Positions 61,804-64,000 of a stretch of 64,000 bases of DNA are shown in pieces. The stretch is taken from the NCBI RefSeq assembly GCF_020740795.1, contig NC_067305.1, positions 930,001 to 994,000 of the forward strand. Reading direction: 5' to 3'. A model generated the notes under the pieces. That model did no database searches. It was not told where the DNA came from and was given only the letters and a program-made list of their open reading frames with translations. The translations under genes were made by a program, and so were the position numbers. The first letter of the stretch is position 1. Every line of letters starts with the position of its first letter. The stretch comes from Apus apus. Its lineage: Eukaryota > Chordata > Aves > Apodiformes > Apodidae.

Positions 61804-62794
61804 CAGGGCAGAGCGTGGCTGCCCAGGTGGGCAGAGCCGGGAGGGCTGGGGCACCGCCCGGGGTCACCCAGCCTGAACACCCCCCGGCCTCTGCCCAGCT
61901 GGGCAAACACAGCCCAGAGAACAAAATTAGAAGGAATTAAAAATTAAGCTTGGCTCAGGCTCAGATCAAACTTTCTACCAATTTTAGCTACTTGTTGCTT
62001 TGGAGGGTGCGTGCACGGGAGTTCAACTGGTGATGCAACCTGGAGGGTTTTCTGCTGTCACGGGGCTGCTGGGGCAGGGTGAGCCAGGATGGGCACACAC
62101 TGGGAGCAGGAGGAAACTGGCAGGTCCTGCAGTACTTAACATCTCATTTGAAAATGGGCAGCTTTGTTTTCTGCTTCTTGACTAATTCTTGCTTATTAAT
62201 TCTTTTCCTCCTCCAGAAAAAAACACAAAAGGAACCTGCAAAGACACAGCAGAGCCACCAGCTGCACGAGTCTGGAAGGGATGCCGGGGTCCCCACAGAG
62301 CTGTGACAGAGCACAGGGACAGGCTGAGGGCTGGCATGGCAGGATGGGTGCACTGGCCAGGCTGTCACCCCAGCAAACAAAAAAAAAATCCCAGAGAGCT
62401 GCCACAGCCTTTGTGTCCCACCTCAGGTGTTGACTTGCAGGTGGCACAGCTCAACACTGAGCAAACAGGAGGTGAGGAGCAATGATGGCAGTGGGCAGCA
62501 GTGCTGAGCCAAGGTCCCATGGCACTCCAGGGGCAACGGGCCCCTCAGCAGCACCCACAGGTGCCAGCAGCCACGCCATGAGCCCGTCACAACCTTTGCT
62601 GCAGGGCAGCAAAGAGAAACTACTCCCTTTCCCAGCCAAGGGGTGTTTGCAGCCTGGACAGGGGCCAGACAGTGCCACAGGGGCCCTGCCACCATCCTGC
62701 ACACTGGCCCTGGCTGATCTCAGGGCAGCCCAGTCCCTGCTGGCAGACACAGGGACCCGTCCCCAGTGCCACACCACGGCCCCAGGCGTGGTGG

Positions 62795-62912
62795 ATGGAT
62801 GTGGCACTTAGTGCCACGGTCTAGAGATGTGGTGGTGTCAGGTCATAGGCTGGACTTGATGATCTTAAAGGTCTTTTCCAGCCTTGGGGATTCTGTGGTT
62901 CTGTGATCTATG
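62795..62912 (+). mobile_element. CR1 LINE 3' tail, plus orientation
   Basis: TGGCACTTAGTGCCACGGTC, followed by GTCATAGGCTGGACTTGATG and the tail TTCTGTGGTTCTGTGATC. This is the 3' end of a CR1 subfamily different from the others; the TGGCACTTAGTGCCA piece is a hairpin. Confidence 0.92.
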
Positions 62913-64000
62913 ATGTGTGAGCCCCAGGCCACCAGCCCATCTGTCACCAGGGAATACTATGGCCAGAAAGAAACAAAGCCCCCAGCTGTCCATTTCCAGC
63001 AGAGTTTTGCTGCAGAAAAAGGGGAAAATTCAGGCTCTGCAAAGCCCCTGAAAGCTTTTGCTGTCCTCTCTGTTCATGTGGCACCTGGTGAAGGCAGGAT
63101 GTCTTGGTGATGGGCAGTCCTGTAAAAGCCAGTGACACCTGCTGGGCTGGGGGCAGAGAGCCTGGCTGGGACACAGACCTTCCCTTTGGGTGCTGGTGGT
63201 GGGGATGGGTGTGAGCAGCTGTTGAGCTGGGTGCTGTGAGCTGCAGCACCTCAGGCCAAATGCCTACGTGGGGCTGAGCTCAGCAGTGTCCTTGCCTGTG
63301 ACACCTGCACCACCTGGGTTGCCCTGACGTGCAGTGAGTGCCTCGAGTCTCAGATGCAGCTCCAGCACTCCAGACGGCTGCTGGGGAGGTGAATGCCACC
63401 CCTTATTTGCATTACCCTGATGATATCCCTCATAACTGACCAAACAAATCATGCAGGGCTGGGAAAGCTCCCTAATTAACACAGTTATTATTAGTGATGT
63501 CAGGACAGGTTTGCAGAAGGCAAGTCTGAGTCCCTGTGCCCAATGGCAGGGTAGTGAGTAAGACAGTGGGACCATCCCACAGGACCAGGGTGTCCTCTGT
63601 GTCACTCAGGAGAGTCCTGACCATGTCTGGAAGGTGGGAGCAGCAACATCCCTGGGTACTGGATGGGTTGGATGGGCTGGACCAGTGCTGGCACTCACGT
63701 GAGAACCTTTGCAGGGGAAGAGCAGGATGACATCCTCAGTCTTCCCCCATGAGCCAAGAAGCCACCCTTGGCTCATACCCAGGTGAACCCAAGGGAACTG
63801 GGACCTTTGTTCATCAGGGCAAGACTCCTGGTGATGCCAACATCTGGATGCTCAGGAGGAGAAAGGCAGGAGGGTCCTGCTGTGCCAGCCATCCTGCCCC
63901 TTCCCCAGCCCCCAGCCCCCTCTGGCTCCTGCCCACGAGGCAGCAGCTCCAGGGCCTCTCTGCTGTATGTAGGGCAACCCCAGGGTGCCCGCAGCAGCTT
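62913..64000. other. Right-hand edge, no gene seen
   Basis: No exon, repeat or RNA gene was recognised in the last 1.1 kb. Confidence 0.5.

Overview
The window is vertebrate nuclear DNA, almost certainly from a bird. The evidence is split coding exons with GT/AG borders, at least a dozen 3' fragments of CR1 LINEs (the dominant avian retroposon) with their typical tail sequence, compact genes and GC-rich CpG-island promoters. Three protein-coding genes are recognisable, all on the minus strand. In order of transcription direction they are ANGPTL4 (about 53.1 to 44.1 kb), RAB11B (37.2 to about 19.5 or 20.7 kb) and the 5' part of MARCHF2 (about 15.9 kb to beyond the left edge). The order ANGPTL4-RAB11B-MARCHF2, all on one strand, is the order on human 19p13.2, so this is a conserved synteny block. 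The species cannot be named from the sequence alone.

Layout from left to right: 1-3.4 kb is MARCHF2 intron 2, with nothing recognisable but a short tandem repeat. At 3420-3637 is the first coding exon of MARCHF2, encoding the N-terminal 58 residues before the RING-CH domain; the rest of the gene lies off the left edge. A 12-kb intron leads to a CpG-island promoter at 15.1-16.4 kb with a palindromic CRE and three CCAAT boxes. The 16.4-19.4 kb stretch is intergenic. RAB11B has five coding exons between 21123 and 37235, and their joined length is exactly 218 codons plus stop. Its introns carry CR1 copies, including a near-identical inverted pair in intron 3. Its promoter island (36.7-37.5 kb) also has three CCAAT boxes and is flanked upstream by G-runs and a TCCCGTG minisatellite.

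The 38-44 kb intergenic region is packed with CR1 fragments and a 700-bp C-rich minisatellite. ANGPTL4 has seven coding exons between 45528 and 53114, giving 477 codons plus stop: signal peptide, lipoprotein-lipase-inhibiting helix, long coiled coil and fibrinogen-like domain. Compared with the human protein it lacks both N-terminal oligomerisation cysteines and the RRKR cleavage site. The 53.2-64 kb flank holds simple repeats and CR1 copies but no gene I can support; KANK3, the human neighbour, is not seen.

The gene products do not form a pathway. RAB11B is a recycling-endosome GTPase, MARCHF2 an endosomal/ER ubiquitin ligase and ANGPTL4 a secreted inhibitor of lipoprotein lipase. I found no previously undescribed system. 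The most interesting points are the ANGPTL4 protein differences and the repeat structures.
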